The notes under the pieces: model-generated | The model's database searches: none | What the model was told of the DNA's origin: nothing | The model's input: the letters and a program-made list of their open reading frames with translations, nothing else | Source: an uncultured Clostridia bacterium | GTDB taxonomy: Bacteria; Bacillota; Clostridia; Oscillospirales; Oscillospiraceae | DNA: 11,372 nucleotides | Direction: 5' to 3' | NCBI GenBank assembly: GCA_937907715.1 | Contig: CALERM010000075.1 | Span: 1-11,372, forward strand | Part shown: in pieces, positions 5,640-11,372 of the stretch | Layout of the letters: the number at the start of each line of letters is the position of its first letter | How positions within the stretch are numbered: position 1 is the first letter of the stretch | Translations under genes and position numbers: made by a program

Positions 5640-5908
5640 TGGAGGTCTATCTCGACGGGCGGGCGTTAGAAAGCCGCGAGGCGCTGCATCAGGCGCTCGC
5701 CGCGCTGCTCCCCCTTCCGGCGTACTACGGCAAAAATCTCGACGCGCTGCACGACTGCCTGACAGACCTTTCCGATCCGGTCCACCTGACCGTCCTTCAT
5801 GCGCAGGCGCTGGAAAACGCGCTCGGCGCGTATTGCCGCAGCTTTCATCGCGTGCTGTCCGACAGCGCGCAGGAAAACGGGCATTTCACCGTCACCTGGA
5901 AAGCATAA
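5639..5908 (+). CDS. Barstar-family ribonuclease inhibitor
   Basis: This 89-residue cytoplasmic protein aligns with Bacillus barstar almost without gaps and is the same length. The helix YYGKNLDALHDCL (29-41) matches the barstar inhibitory helix, with Y29, D35 and D39 kept; D39 and D35 normally plug the RNase active site. Trp38 is His here, and the position of Glu76 is Ser76. Cys40 is kept and Cys82 is His. The ATG at 5639 overlaps the barnase stop (TGATG) and has GGGGAGG 7 bases upstream, so the two are translationally coupled. It is expected to protect the cell from RNase that is made but not exported. A GTG at 5636 is a less likely start. Confidence 0.93.
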   Translation: MEVYLDGRALESREALHQALAALLPLPAYYGKNLDALHDCLTDLSDPVHLTVLHAQALENALGAYCRSFHRVLSDSAQENGHFTVTWKA

Positions 5909-5910
5909 GC

Positions 5911-5949
5911 ATGTCCCGGACCTGCAAGCACGCAGGTCCGGGACATTTT
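5911..5949 (+). terminator. Rho-independent terminator of the barnase-barstar operon
   Basis: A perfect 15-bp stem (5911-5925 with 5932-5946) has a 6-base loop AAGCAC and ends in TTTT. It begins 2 bases after the barstar stop. The convergent deacetylase gene ends 31 bases further on. On the minus strand no T-run follows, so termination of that gene here is uncertain. Confidence 0.9.
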
Positions 5950-5979
5950 GCAGCTTTATGAATTGCGATGGCCGGCGCG

Positions 5980-7248
5980 TTATTCCATCTCACTCAGGCG
6001 GTACAGGATGGCTGCGGTCTGGGCGCGGGTGAGCTTTCCCTTGGGCAGAAACGCGCCGTTTGCGCCATGCAGAATGCCCTCTCGCGTACAGAGCGCGACG
6101 CCGTCCACCGCCCAGTCGGAAATGCGCGCCTGGTCCCGGTATTCCGTCTGCGCAGCCTCGCCGGAGGCAAGCCCCAGCGCCGTCAGATAGCGCGCAACGA
6201 CCGTCGCCATCTGCTCGCGGGTCAAATGGTCGTCCGGATGGAACGCGCCGTTGGAGCCGTCCATCAACCCCGCATCGCGCGCCCATTTGACGTAAGGCGC
6301 CAGTTCTCCGTCCGATGCAATGTCGCGGTAGCCGGTCTCGGCGTAATACCGGTAGCTCTCGTCCACACCGCAGAACTTTGCAAGGCTCGTCACAAACTCA
6401 CCGCGCGTGATGGGCTTGTTCGGGCGGACGCGCCCGTCCGTTTCCCGGCTGAGAAAGCCATGGTCCAGACAGAACATCAGCGCGTCATACGCCCAATGGC
6501 TCTCGATCCGGCTCTCGTCAAAATAGCCGCTGCCCGCCTCGTCGACGTCCAGATTCACGCCCGTGTTCTTCGCGTCATAGTACATGACGCCCGCCTCCGG
6601 CGTGATGCCCCGGCGCAGAAGCAGGTCGCGCACGGTGACAAATTCGTAGCCCTGCTCCAGAAGCTTGTCAATCGCGGCGAGCGCGCCGTTGACGCTCGTC
6701 TGGTAGATATCGTGGACCAGAATGATCGCGCCGTCGTAGCTTCCGGCAAGAATGTTTCGGCAGACCGTGTCGGCGTTGTGATACTTCCAGTCCTCCGGGT
6801 CGACCGACCAGTTGATCAGCGGCGAAGGCGCCTGGGCGCGGACGGTTTGGTTGGCGTTTCCGTAGGGCGGGCGGATGTAGGCGGGGTTGTCGCCGCCTGC
6901 GGCTGTGATGTATTCCTGCGTCTGGCTGATTTCGCTGGCAATTTTCGCGCTGGATAGCGTGTTGAGGTTTTCGTGGTTCTGCGTGTGGTTTGCCAGCTGG
7001 TGTCCCTCGGAAACCATGCGTTTGAGCGTCTCCGGGTAATTTGCCGCACGGTAGCCGGAAACGAAGAACGTCGCCTTGACATCGCGCGCGGCAAGCTCGT
7101 CGAGAAGCGCTGCGGTATATGCGCCCGGTCCGTCGTCAAAGGTGATGGCTATCAGCTTTCCGGTGAAGCCGGAAGCAGCAGCAGGCATGCACAGGGTCAG
7201 TATCAGCAGCAGCGCCAGTGCGGCGCGGAAGGTATTTCGTCTTTTCAT
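5980..7248 (-). CDS. Exported polysaccharide deacetylase with three C-terminal SLH domains
   Basis: This 422-residue enzyme has a signal peptide (about 1-26, AAAS) and a NodB-type carbohydrate esterase 4 domain (about 31-212). The catalytic motifs are complete: TFDDGPG at 36-42 (D38 base, D39 metal), HTQNH at 88-92 (both metal histidines), RPPYG at 126-130, D150/W154 in the fourth motif, and ILVHD with H179. Three SLH modules follow at about 245-292, 305-356 and 366-417 (WAYDALMFCLDHG, YVKWARDAGLMDG, WAVDGVALCTREG). They should hold it on the cell wall polymer. It likely removes acetyl groups from peptidoglycan or another GlcNAc polymer. The ATG at 7248 has AAGGAG 8 bases upstream (7262-7257). 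It sits downstream of another SLH gene on the same strand, separated by a terminator. Substrate is inferred from family only. Confidence 0.94.
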   Translation of the reverse strand: MKRRNTFRAALALLLILTLCMPAAASGFTGKLIAITFDDGPGAYTAALLDELAARDVKATFFVSGYRAANYPETLKRMVSEGHQLANHTQNHENLNTLSSAKIASEISQTQEYITAAGGDNPAYIRPPYGNANQTVRAQAPSPLINWSVDPEDWKYHNADTVCRNILAGSYDGAIILVHDIYQTSVNGALAAIDKLLEQGYEFVTVRDLLLRRGITPEAGVMYYDAKNTGVNLDVDEAGSGYFDESRIESHWAYDALMFCLDHGFLSRETDGRVRPNKPITRGEFVTSLAKFCGVDESYRYYAETGYRDIASDGELAPYVKWARDAGLMDGSNGAFHPDDHLTREQMATVVARYLTALGLASGEAAQTEYRDQARISDWAVDGVALCTREGILHGANGAFLPKGKLTRAQTAAILYRLSEME

Positions 7249-7268
7249 GGGTTCATCTCCTTGCCGAC

Positions 7269-7277
7269 ATCATAGCA
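7269..7277 (-). promoter_or_regulatory. Possible extended -10 promoter of the deacetylase gene
   Basis: On the minus strand TGC-TATGAT (7277-7269) is an extended -10 element. No good -35 was found at 17 bases. Its start point would fall at about 7262, at the edge of the ribosome site, giving a very short leader, so the call is weak. Confidence 0.3.
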
Positions 7278-7318
7278 CAAACGGACGGGAATTTGGCGTT
7301 CTTCAGGAAATTTAAGAG

Positions 7319-7360
7319 AATCGAAAGAAACCCGCGCGCAGACCGGTCTGCGCGCGGGTT
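7319..7360 (-). terminator. Rho-independent terminator of the large SLH surface protein gene
   Basis: A 32-base perfect palindrome (7329-7360, centre between 7344 and 7345) can fold into a 14-bp GC-rich stem with a CCGG loop. On the minus strand it begins 6 bases after the stop codon and is followed by the T-rich TTTCTTTCGA. It separates the two SLH genes, so the deacetylase probably has its own promoter. Confidence 0.82.
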
Positions 7361-7366
7361 GAGCGG

Positions 7367-9940
7367 TTAATATGCCACAAAGGTAACGTTGTTGCCGAAG
7401 GCTTCTTTCGCTTCCTCCGTCCACGTGGAATTGTTTTCGGGATAGTAGACGGTAACGGGGCAGTCGAAAACATTTTCGCCCGCAAATACTATCATGCCAT
7501 TGCGATTCACTGTGGGTGCATCTCCGGTAAAGGTAACTCTGGTCAGATTCTTGCAATGAAGAAACGCTTTATATCCAATGAATCTCAAGTCCTTGCCAAA
7601 GGTGACAGTTTTAGCGGAAGACATCGTGAACGCAAGGGACTCAACACTTTGGACACCGTCCTCTACGACAATACTGGACAATTTGCCGGATTGGTTTGCC
7701 CATGGAAAATCCAAATTAGAGTCATATCTGGTCATCAAACCACTGCCATAGATGGTCAGCGTGTCGTTTTCGATTTTCCAATAGACGTTATCACCGCAGG
7801 AGCCGCCGTTTTCTGTCTCGGCGTAATTGCTCTGCATGGTAATATCGATTTGTCCCGAGCCGGTGATATTCAGACGCTGGCTGCAATCCTGATAGCTGTC
7901 CGCCTGTATGCGCAGCATATAGACGCCTTTTGCAAGATAGAGCCACTGAGAGCCGCCGGAGTTACTGGAAAAGACGGTGCTGCCGGAAGCGTCCTGAATG
8001 GTGACGCGATTGCTGCTGACCTCTACGCCTTGCTCATTTTTGATGCTCAAATTGATCTCGGCGGCATAGTCGCAGGTAATCCGATTCAAGATCATGTCAC
8101 CGGTGGAAATGTTCGAGGAAAGCTTGAACGTATACGAAGACGCGCGGCAGGTAAAGCCGTTGTCGTCGGTGTCGCCTTCGTAGACCTCCAGCTCATACGT
8201 GCCCGCGGGAAGCGTGGTGCTTTCGCCGAATTTACCGTCCTTGATGGTGAACGGATAATCTCTGGGACCTCCATCCTGCTTCATCAGAACGCCGCGGCCG
8301 GACGTAACGGGCACAAGCTTACCTGCGTCATTGCGGTAGACAAACACCGCATCCTTTGCGGCGGGGTCCGTCGTGCCGGGGGTAGGTGTGGTTGGCGTAG
8401 TGGAAGAGTCTGGCGTGAGGGTAATATTCAGATTGAGCGGACCGGTAAGGTTAAAAGAGCCGTTATATGGCTGGTATCCGTCCGCTGTAAGCGTGAAGGA
8501 ATAGGAACCGGCGAGCAGGAGAGACGAAGCCTCGCCGTATGTCGTCGTCGTCTGATCGGCGATGACGCCACTGCTCCGGACAACGACCTTGAACTCCTTC
8601 ACGTCGTTGCCGCCGCTGGCGGCGCGGAAGTTGACATCTGTGCGCTTTTCGCACACCACGGTATCCATCGCGAATTTTGCGTCGATGTAGGCGTTCCTGA
8701 TCTGTTTGTACCAACGGAAGCCCTCATTATCGTACCAGCCCCAAACCTCCAGATCGTAATATCCGGCTTTGGGGGTCGGCGAAAAATCGGCAAACTTTCC
8801 GTTCCTGACAGTAAATTTGCTGAAGGTCGAGCCGTCGAGCGAGCCAGCACCTTCTTCCAGCGGAACCAGCTTGCCGGCTGCGTCCGGATAGACGAAGACC
8901 ACATCTGCGTCGTTGACCGCGTCGGCGGACGGCGTAAGGTTGACCTGAACTGTCAGGTCTTTGCCGGAGGCGACCGTGAATTTGAAAAGGCTGTCCGCAT
9001 ACCCGGGCGCTTTTGCGGTCATGGTGTACGTTCCGGCGGGCAGGTCGGCGCATCCCTCGGAAATAGCGCTGTACTGATAGTCATTGTTGAAGCTCAAAGC
9101 CCAGCCGGCTTTTTTCAGCGCAGCGCTTCCCCCTTCATAGGACGCACACAGAAGCGTAATACCGGTCGTTTTCACGAGACCGCCTGTTGTCGAATCGCGG
9201 AATTGAAAGGTAACGGTCTGCTTGCTTTCCGTCGTGGCGGGAAGGTCCGCGGACGCATCAAGTCCCAGGGTGAACGTTTTGCGCTGCGTGGTGTCCACCA
9301 TACGCACCGCGATTGCCGCGACCTCGCTGCGGCGGATGTTGGAATTGGGAAGGAAGGTGCCCTTCGCGTCGCTGCCGGTCAGAATACCTGCGCCATAGAG
9401 CGTGTAAATGTCGGCGTTGTCGGGCTTACTCGGCACATCGGGAATTGCATCCGCTTTCATCGCGTTGATCTGCGAGAGCGCCTTGTCCGGGAACGCGGCG
9501 CGGATGATGTGGGCAAACTCCGCACGTGTTGCGGCGCGGTGGTAGTCCTTGATCGCTTCTTTGAGGATGCCCTCTTTCAGCGCGTAGTCGGCATACGGCT
9601 GGTACCAGGGCGTGCCGTTCTGGAAGCTCTCCGCGCCGGTCTGGTAGATGCTGTGCAGCCGCGCCGCGATGGTCACAGCTTCGGCAAGGGTAATGTTGCC
9701 GTTCGGGTCAAACCGACCGGGAGCCTTGCCCTTGAGCAGACCATACGCATAGGCTTCAGCGACGACGCCGCCAAACCAGTCGGTTTCCTTTACATCCTGA
9801 AAGTCGCCGGAGGAATAAGTGTTCGGTTTTGTGAAATTCTGAAGTCCCGGTGCGTTTGCCCCGCAGACCGTGGACACAGCGCCCAGCAGCATCACAAGCG
9901 TCAGCAGCAACGGGAGCGTTTTTCGGAATACGTTTCTCAT
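7367..9940 (-). CDS. Large SLH-anchored modular surface protein with PEGA-like repeats and BspA-like C-terminus
   Basis: This 857-residue exported protein has a signal peptide (about 1-28). Three N-terminal SLH modules (about 46-95, 110-151, 167-215) anchor it to the wall. Next come alternating modules. Three PEGA-like beta modules end in ATYLP-style turns: LPAGTYTMTAKAPGY (about 299-337), LLAGSYSFTLTADGY (474-510) and LAKGVYMLRIQADSY (667-703). Between them are two copies of another unit beginning DxVFVYxxAGKLVP (345-442 and 529-632). A Thr/Pro linker (about 509-526) precedes the second copy. The end (about 711-857) is BspA/LRR_5-like: CGDNVYWKIENDTLTIYGSG, SIVVEDGVQSVESLAF, then VTFTGDAPT and VYYPENNSTW. 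The ATG at 9940 follows AAAGGAGG (9954-9947). No catalytic motif was seen. Adhesion or surface display is inferred. Only about two LRR_5 repeats are present, few for a BspA protein. Confidence 0.9.
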   Translation of the reverse strand: MRNVFRKTLPLLLTLVMLLGAVSTVCGANAPGLQNFTKPNTYSSGDFQDVKETDWFGGVVAEAYAYGLLKGKAPGRFDPNGNITLAEAVTIAARLHSIYQTGAESFQNGTPWYQPYADYALKEGILKEAIKDYHRAATRAEFAHIIRAAFPDKALSQINAMKADAIPDVPSKPDNADIYTLYGAGILTGSDAKGTFLPNSNIRRSEVAAIAVRMVDTTQRKTFTLGLDASADLPATTESKQTVTFQFRDSTTGGLVKTTGITLLCASYEGGSAALKKAGWALSFNNDYQYSAISEGCADLPAGTYTMTAKAPGYADSLFKFTVASGKDLTVQVNLTPSADAVNDADVVFVYPDAAGKLVPLEEGAGSLDGSTFSKFTVRNGKFADFSPTPKAGYYDLEVWGWYDNEGFRWYKQIRNAYIDAKFAMDTVVCEKRTDVNFRAASGGNDVKEFKVVVRSSGVIADQTTTTYGEASSLLLAGSYSFTLTADGYQPYNGSFNLTGPLNLNITLTPDSSTTPTTPTPGTTDPAAKDAVFVYRNDAGKLVPVTSGRGVLMKQDGGPRDYPFTIKDGKFGESTTLPAGTYELEVYEGDTDDNGFTCRASSYTFKLSSNISTGDMILNRITCDYAAEINLSIKNEQGVEVSSNRVTIQDASGSTVFSSNSGGSQWLYLAKGVYMLRIQADSYQDCSQRLNITGSGQIDITMQSNYAETENGGSCGDNVYWKIENDTLTIYGSGLMTRYDSNLDFPWANQSGKLSSIVVEDGVQSVESLAFTMSSAKTVTFGKDLRFIGYKAFLHCKNLTRVTFTGDAPTVNRNGMIVFAGENVFDCPVTVYYPENNSTWTEEAKEAFGNNVTFVAY

Positions 9941-9977
9941 ATGTGCCTCCTTTGGGTGATTTTTTCAGATTTTCTAT

Positions 9978-10007
9978 ATTATAGCATTGTCTGGAATCAG
10001 CCGTCAA
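9978..10007 (-). promoter_or_regulatory. Sigma-A promoter of the large SLH surface protein gene
   Basis: On the minus strand TTGACG (10007-10002), an 18-base spacer and a perfect TATAAT (9983-9978) give a strong promoter. The start point near 9971 would leave a leader of about 30 bases before the ATG at 9940. Confidence 0.8.
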
Positions 10008-10037
10008 TTACATCTGTTAATTTCCGTCGTTCTTCAT

Positions 10038-10080
10038 TTTATGAACATTTTATGAACAAAGCCCGCATTCTTTATGAACA
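10038..10080. repeat. Three phased direct repeats TTTATGAACA, likely regulator binding site
   Basis: TTTATGAACA occurs at 10038-10047, 10049-10058 and 10071-10080. The starts are 11 and 22 bases apart, so all three copies face the same side of the helix. They lie between the divergent SLH and hsp20 promoters; the last copy ends one base before the CIRCE element. Direct repeats at 11-base pitch are typical of OmpR/PhoB-family response regulators, but the regulator here is unknown. Confidence 0.6.
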
Positions 10081-10081
10081 T

Positions 10082-10108
10082 TTGGCACTCTCCTATTGAC
10101 AGTGCTAA
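10082..10108 (+). promoter_or_regulatory. CIRCE operator (HrcA binding site) over the hsp20 promoter
   Basis: TTGGCACTC (10082-10090), nine bases, and CAGTGCTAA (10100-10108) match the CIRCE consensus TTAGCACTC-N9-GAGTGCTAA at 16 of 18 arm positions with exact spacing. The -35 hexamer of the hsp20 promoter lies across the spacer and the right arm, so bound HrcA would block RNA polymerase. This points to heat-inducible control by HrcA, the repressor usually governing groE and dnaK. Confidence 0.85.
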
Positions 10109-10123
10109 CTCCGGGTGTATACT
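10096..10123 (+). promoter_or_regulatory. Sigma-A promoter of hsp20
   Basis: TTGACA (10096-10101), a 16-base spacer and TATACT (10118-10123) form a near-consensus promoter. The start near 10130 leaves an untranslated leader of about 120 bases before the ATG at 10252. I found no clear riboswitch or thermosensor fold by eye in that leader. Confidence 0.8.
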
Positions 10124-10251
10124 GAAGCTGTTCCAAGGGAAAGAGAAAAGCTTCCCGAGGAGCCTGAATCCATACAATATGGCAGCAAAAAGCAACCGCC
10201 GCGCAGGCTCGAAGACCCACGTCAGGCAGTCATGGAATGGAGGAATGTTTT

Positions 10252-10695
10252 ATGTTGCCCAGCATTTTTGGTGAAAACCTGTTCGATGATTTCTTCTCTG
10301 ATCCGTTTGAAATGATGATGCCGCAGAGCCGCAATCCGCTCTATGGCAAGCACGCAAAGAATCTGATGAAGACCGACGTCCGTGAGACAGAAGCCGGCTT
10401 CGAGGTCGACATGGACCTTCCGGGCTATAAAAAAGACGAGGTCAATCTGGCTCTGAAGGACGGTTATCTGACCGTCGAAGCAAATAAAGCCCTTGACAAG
10501 GACGAAAAAGACAACGAGGGTCGTTACATCCGGCAGGAGCGCTGGAGCGGCTCTTGCAGCAGAAGCTTCTACGTCGGCGAGAACGTCAAGCCGGAGGATG
10601 TCCATGCGAAATTTGAAGACGGCATCCTGCGTCTGTCTCTTCCGAAGCAGGAACAGAAGCAGCTTCCGTCCAGCACCGCAATTATGATCGAGTAA
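10252..10695 (+). CDS. Hsp20/alpha-crystallin family small heat-shock protein
   Basis: This 147-residue cytoplasmic chaperone should bind unfolding proteins as a large oligomer without ATP. The N-terminal arm (1-37, MLPSIFGENLFDDFFSDPFE) is hydrophobic and Phe-rich. The alpha-crystallin domain covers about 38-132, with KTDVRETEAGFEVDMDLPGYKKDEV, GYLTVEA and the closing DGILRLSLPK. A C-terminal tail carries I144-M145-I146, the I-x-I motif that links dimers into oligomers. The frame also has an ATG at 10237, but GGAGGA (10239-10244) sits 7 bases before the ATG at 10252, and the family N-terminus begins there. It is a single-gene unit with a CIRCE-controlled promoter and its own terminator. Length and motifs are normal for a Clostridia member. 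Confidence 0.95.
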   Translation: MLPSIFGENLFDDFFSDPFEMMMPQSRNPLYGKHAKNLMKTDVRETEAGFEVDMDLPGYKKDEVNLALKDGYLTVEANKALDKDEKDNEGRYIRQERWSGSCSRSFYVGENVKPEDVHAKFEDGILRLSLPKQEQKQLPSSTAIMIE

Positions 10696-10716
10696 ATCGA
10701 GTTATTTCCAAACGAA

Positions 10717-10748
10717 GGGCGCGCCGCGATATGCGGTGCGCCCTTTTT
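10717..10748 (+). terminator. Rho-independent terminator of hsp20
   Basis: An 11-bp GC-rich stem (10717-10727 with 10733-10743, one G-T pair) has the loop GATAT and ends in TTTTT. It begins 21 bases after the hsp20 stop. Confidence 0.92.
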
Positions 10749-10773
10749 CTGCCTCTTACAGTCTTTTCCGGGC

Positions 10774-10802
10774 TTACAATCCGGCGCGGTTGGTGCTATA
10801 AT
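10774..10802 (+). promoter_or_regulatory. Sigma-A promoter of the acyl-ACP thioesterase gene
   Basis: TTACAA (10774-10779), a 17-base spacer and a perfect TATAAT (10797-10802) preceded by TGC (extended -10) form a strong promoter. The start near 10809 leaves a leader of about 43 bases before the ATG at 10852. Confidence 0.82.
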
Positions 10803-10851
10803 GCTATCATAAGAAAACACGCAGCTTGATGCAGCAATACAGGAGGCTTCC

Positions 10852-11372
10852 ATGGAAGGGTATTTTGAAAAGGAATTTGTGCTGACGCCCGACTACTGCG
10901 ACGCGCGGGCAGGTCTTTCGCCCTACGGTGCGTTCACGATCTTTCAGGCGATTGCGACCGAGCACGCAGAGCGCATCGGCGTCGGCGGCGCGGCAATGGC
11001 AAAGCGCGGCGAGTTCTGGCTGACGGTCCACAGCCGGGTCGATTTTGTCGGGCGCGCACACCTCATGCAGACGCTTACCGCGAAAACCTGGCCCGAGCCG
11101 TGCGACGAAGCATCCATCCGATGCTTCCGCAGCTACCGCCTGACCTGCGGCGATACGCCCATCGCGTTGGGCAGAACGCAATGGGCAATTCTCGGTCCAG
11201 AGCAGAAGGTCGTGCCCTTCGGGCAGTCCGGCTTCCCGCGCGATTTCCCATTCACCGGGGAAGCAGGCATCACAGACGCGCCGGTCCGCTTCCGCGACGA
11301 TTTTGCACCCGAGGATTTCGTGCGGACCTGCACCGTCCGTCCGACGGATATCGACTTCGGACAGCATATGAA
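10852..11372 (+). CDS. Acyl-ACP thioesterase, N-terminal part (cut by window end)
   Basis: The visible 173 codons encode the first hotdog domain and the start of the second in a FatA/FatB-like bacterial acyl-ACP thioesterase, which frees fatty acids from acyl carrier protein in the cytoplasm. Landmarks are the opening strand YFEKEFVLTPDYCDARAGLS, the helix FTIFQAIATEHAERIGVG, the strand EFWLTVHSRVDFVGRA and, near the window end, VRPTDIDFGQHM, the conserved entry to the second hotdog. The catalytic residues of this family lie in that second domain and are outside the window. The ATG at 10852 follows AGGAGG (10841-10846) with 5-base spacing. The gene has its own strong promoter. Related hotdog thioesterases are possible, but the two-domain layout favours this family. 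Confidence 0.85.
   Translation, partial: MEGYFEKEFVLTPDYCDARAGLSPYGAFTIFQAIATEHAERIGVGGAAMAKRGEFWLTVHSRVDFVGRAHLMQTLTAKTWPEPCDEASIRCFRSYRLTCGDTPIALGRTQWAILGPEQKVVPFGQSGFPRDFPFTGEAGITDAPVRFRDDFAPEDFVRTCTVRPTDIDFGQHM

Noticed and set aside
5968..6957. 329-codon plus-strand ORF within the deacetylase locus
   Set aside because: It is antisense to the complete deacetylase with intact catalytic motifs, and its own translation shows no family features.
7329..7360. 32-base perfect palindrome as a possible recombination or attachment site
   Set aside because: It starts 6 bases after a stop codon and is followed by a T-rich tract on that gene's strand, so a terminator explains it fully.
10038..10080. 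Phased repeats as a CRISPR remnant or an origin iteron array
   Set aside because: Ten-base repeats with gaps of 1 and 12 bases are too short for CRISPR, and no replication gene lies nearby; a regulator site fits the promoter context better.
7556..10099. 847-codon plus-strand ORF opposite almost the whole SLH surface protein gene
   Set aside because: It has no start with a ribosome site, no recognisable domain, and mirrors the minus-strand gene, which has signal peptide, SLH domains, promoter and terminator. GC-rich codon ends on one strand often leave such open antisense frames.

Overview
The window looks like a chromosomal segment from a GC-rich anaerobic Firmicute, most plausibly a gut Clostridia of the Oscillospiraceae/Ruminococcaceae type. 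This is an inference from several signals: strong AGGAGG ribosome binding sites, Gram-positive lipoproteins, S-layer homology (SLH) proteins, an ECF sigma factor whose anti-sigma gene carries a DUF4367-like domain, a CIRCE heat-shock operator, and GC-rich third codon positions. No rRNA, tRNA, CRISPR array, transposase or phage gene was seen.

Layout. (1) 16-2425, plus strand: a polar amino acid ABC importer operon (lipoprotein binding protein, permease, ATPase) closed by a strong terminator at 2432-2466. The binding protein has its two halves in swapped order, so it appears to be a natural circular permutant. (2) 2595-4538, plus strand: a regulatory cassette of a small lipoprotein, an ECF sigma factor, a membrane anti-sigma factor and a 47-residue coupled ORF. 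The lipoprotein and the extracytoplasmic part of the anti-sigma factor are the same domain. The cassette is bounded on both sides by near-identical terminator hairpins. (3) 4598-4891, minus strand: a YgiN-type antibiotic biosynthesis monooxygenase (ABM) protein. It is divergent from (4) 5001-5908, a lipid-anchored barnase-like RNase followed by its barstar inhibitor. The two divergent promoters appear to share one palindromic -35 hexamer. (5) 5980-7248 and 7367-9940, both minus strand: two exported SLH proteins, a polysaccharide deacetylase and a large modular surface protein with PEGA-like repeats and a BspA-like end. (6) 10252-10695, plus strand: an Hsp20 small heat-shock protein under a CIRCE operator, with three helically phased direct repeats just upstream. 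(7) 10852 to the end: the start of an acyl-ACP thioesterase.

Most of the genes concern the cell envelope: nutrient uptake, envelope-stress signalling, an anchored RNase, cell-wall modification and surface display. The most unusual items are the permuted binding protein, the membrane-anchored barnase whose barstar interface residues differ together from the Bacillus pair, and the phased repeats beside the CIRCE site.
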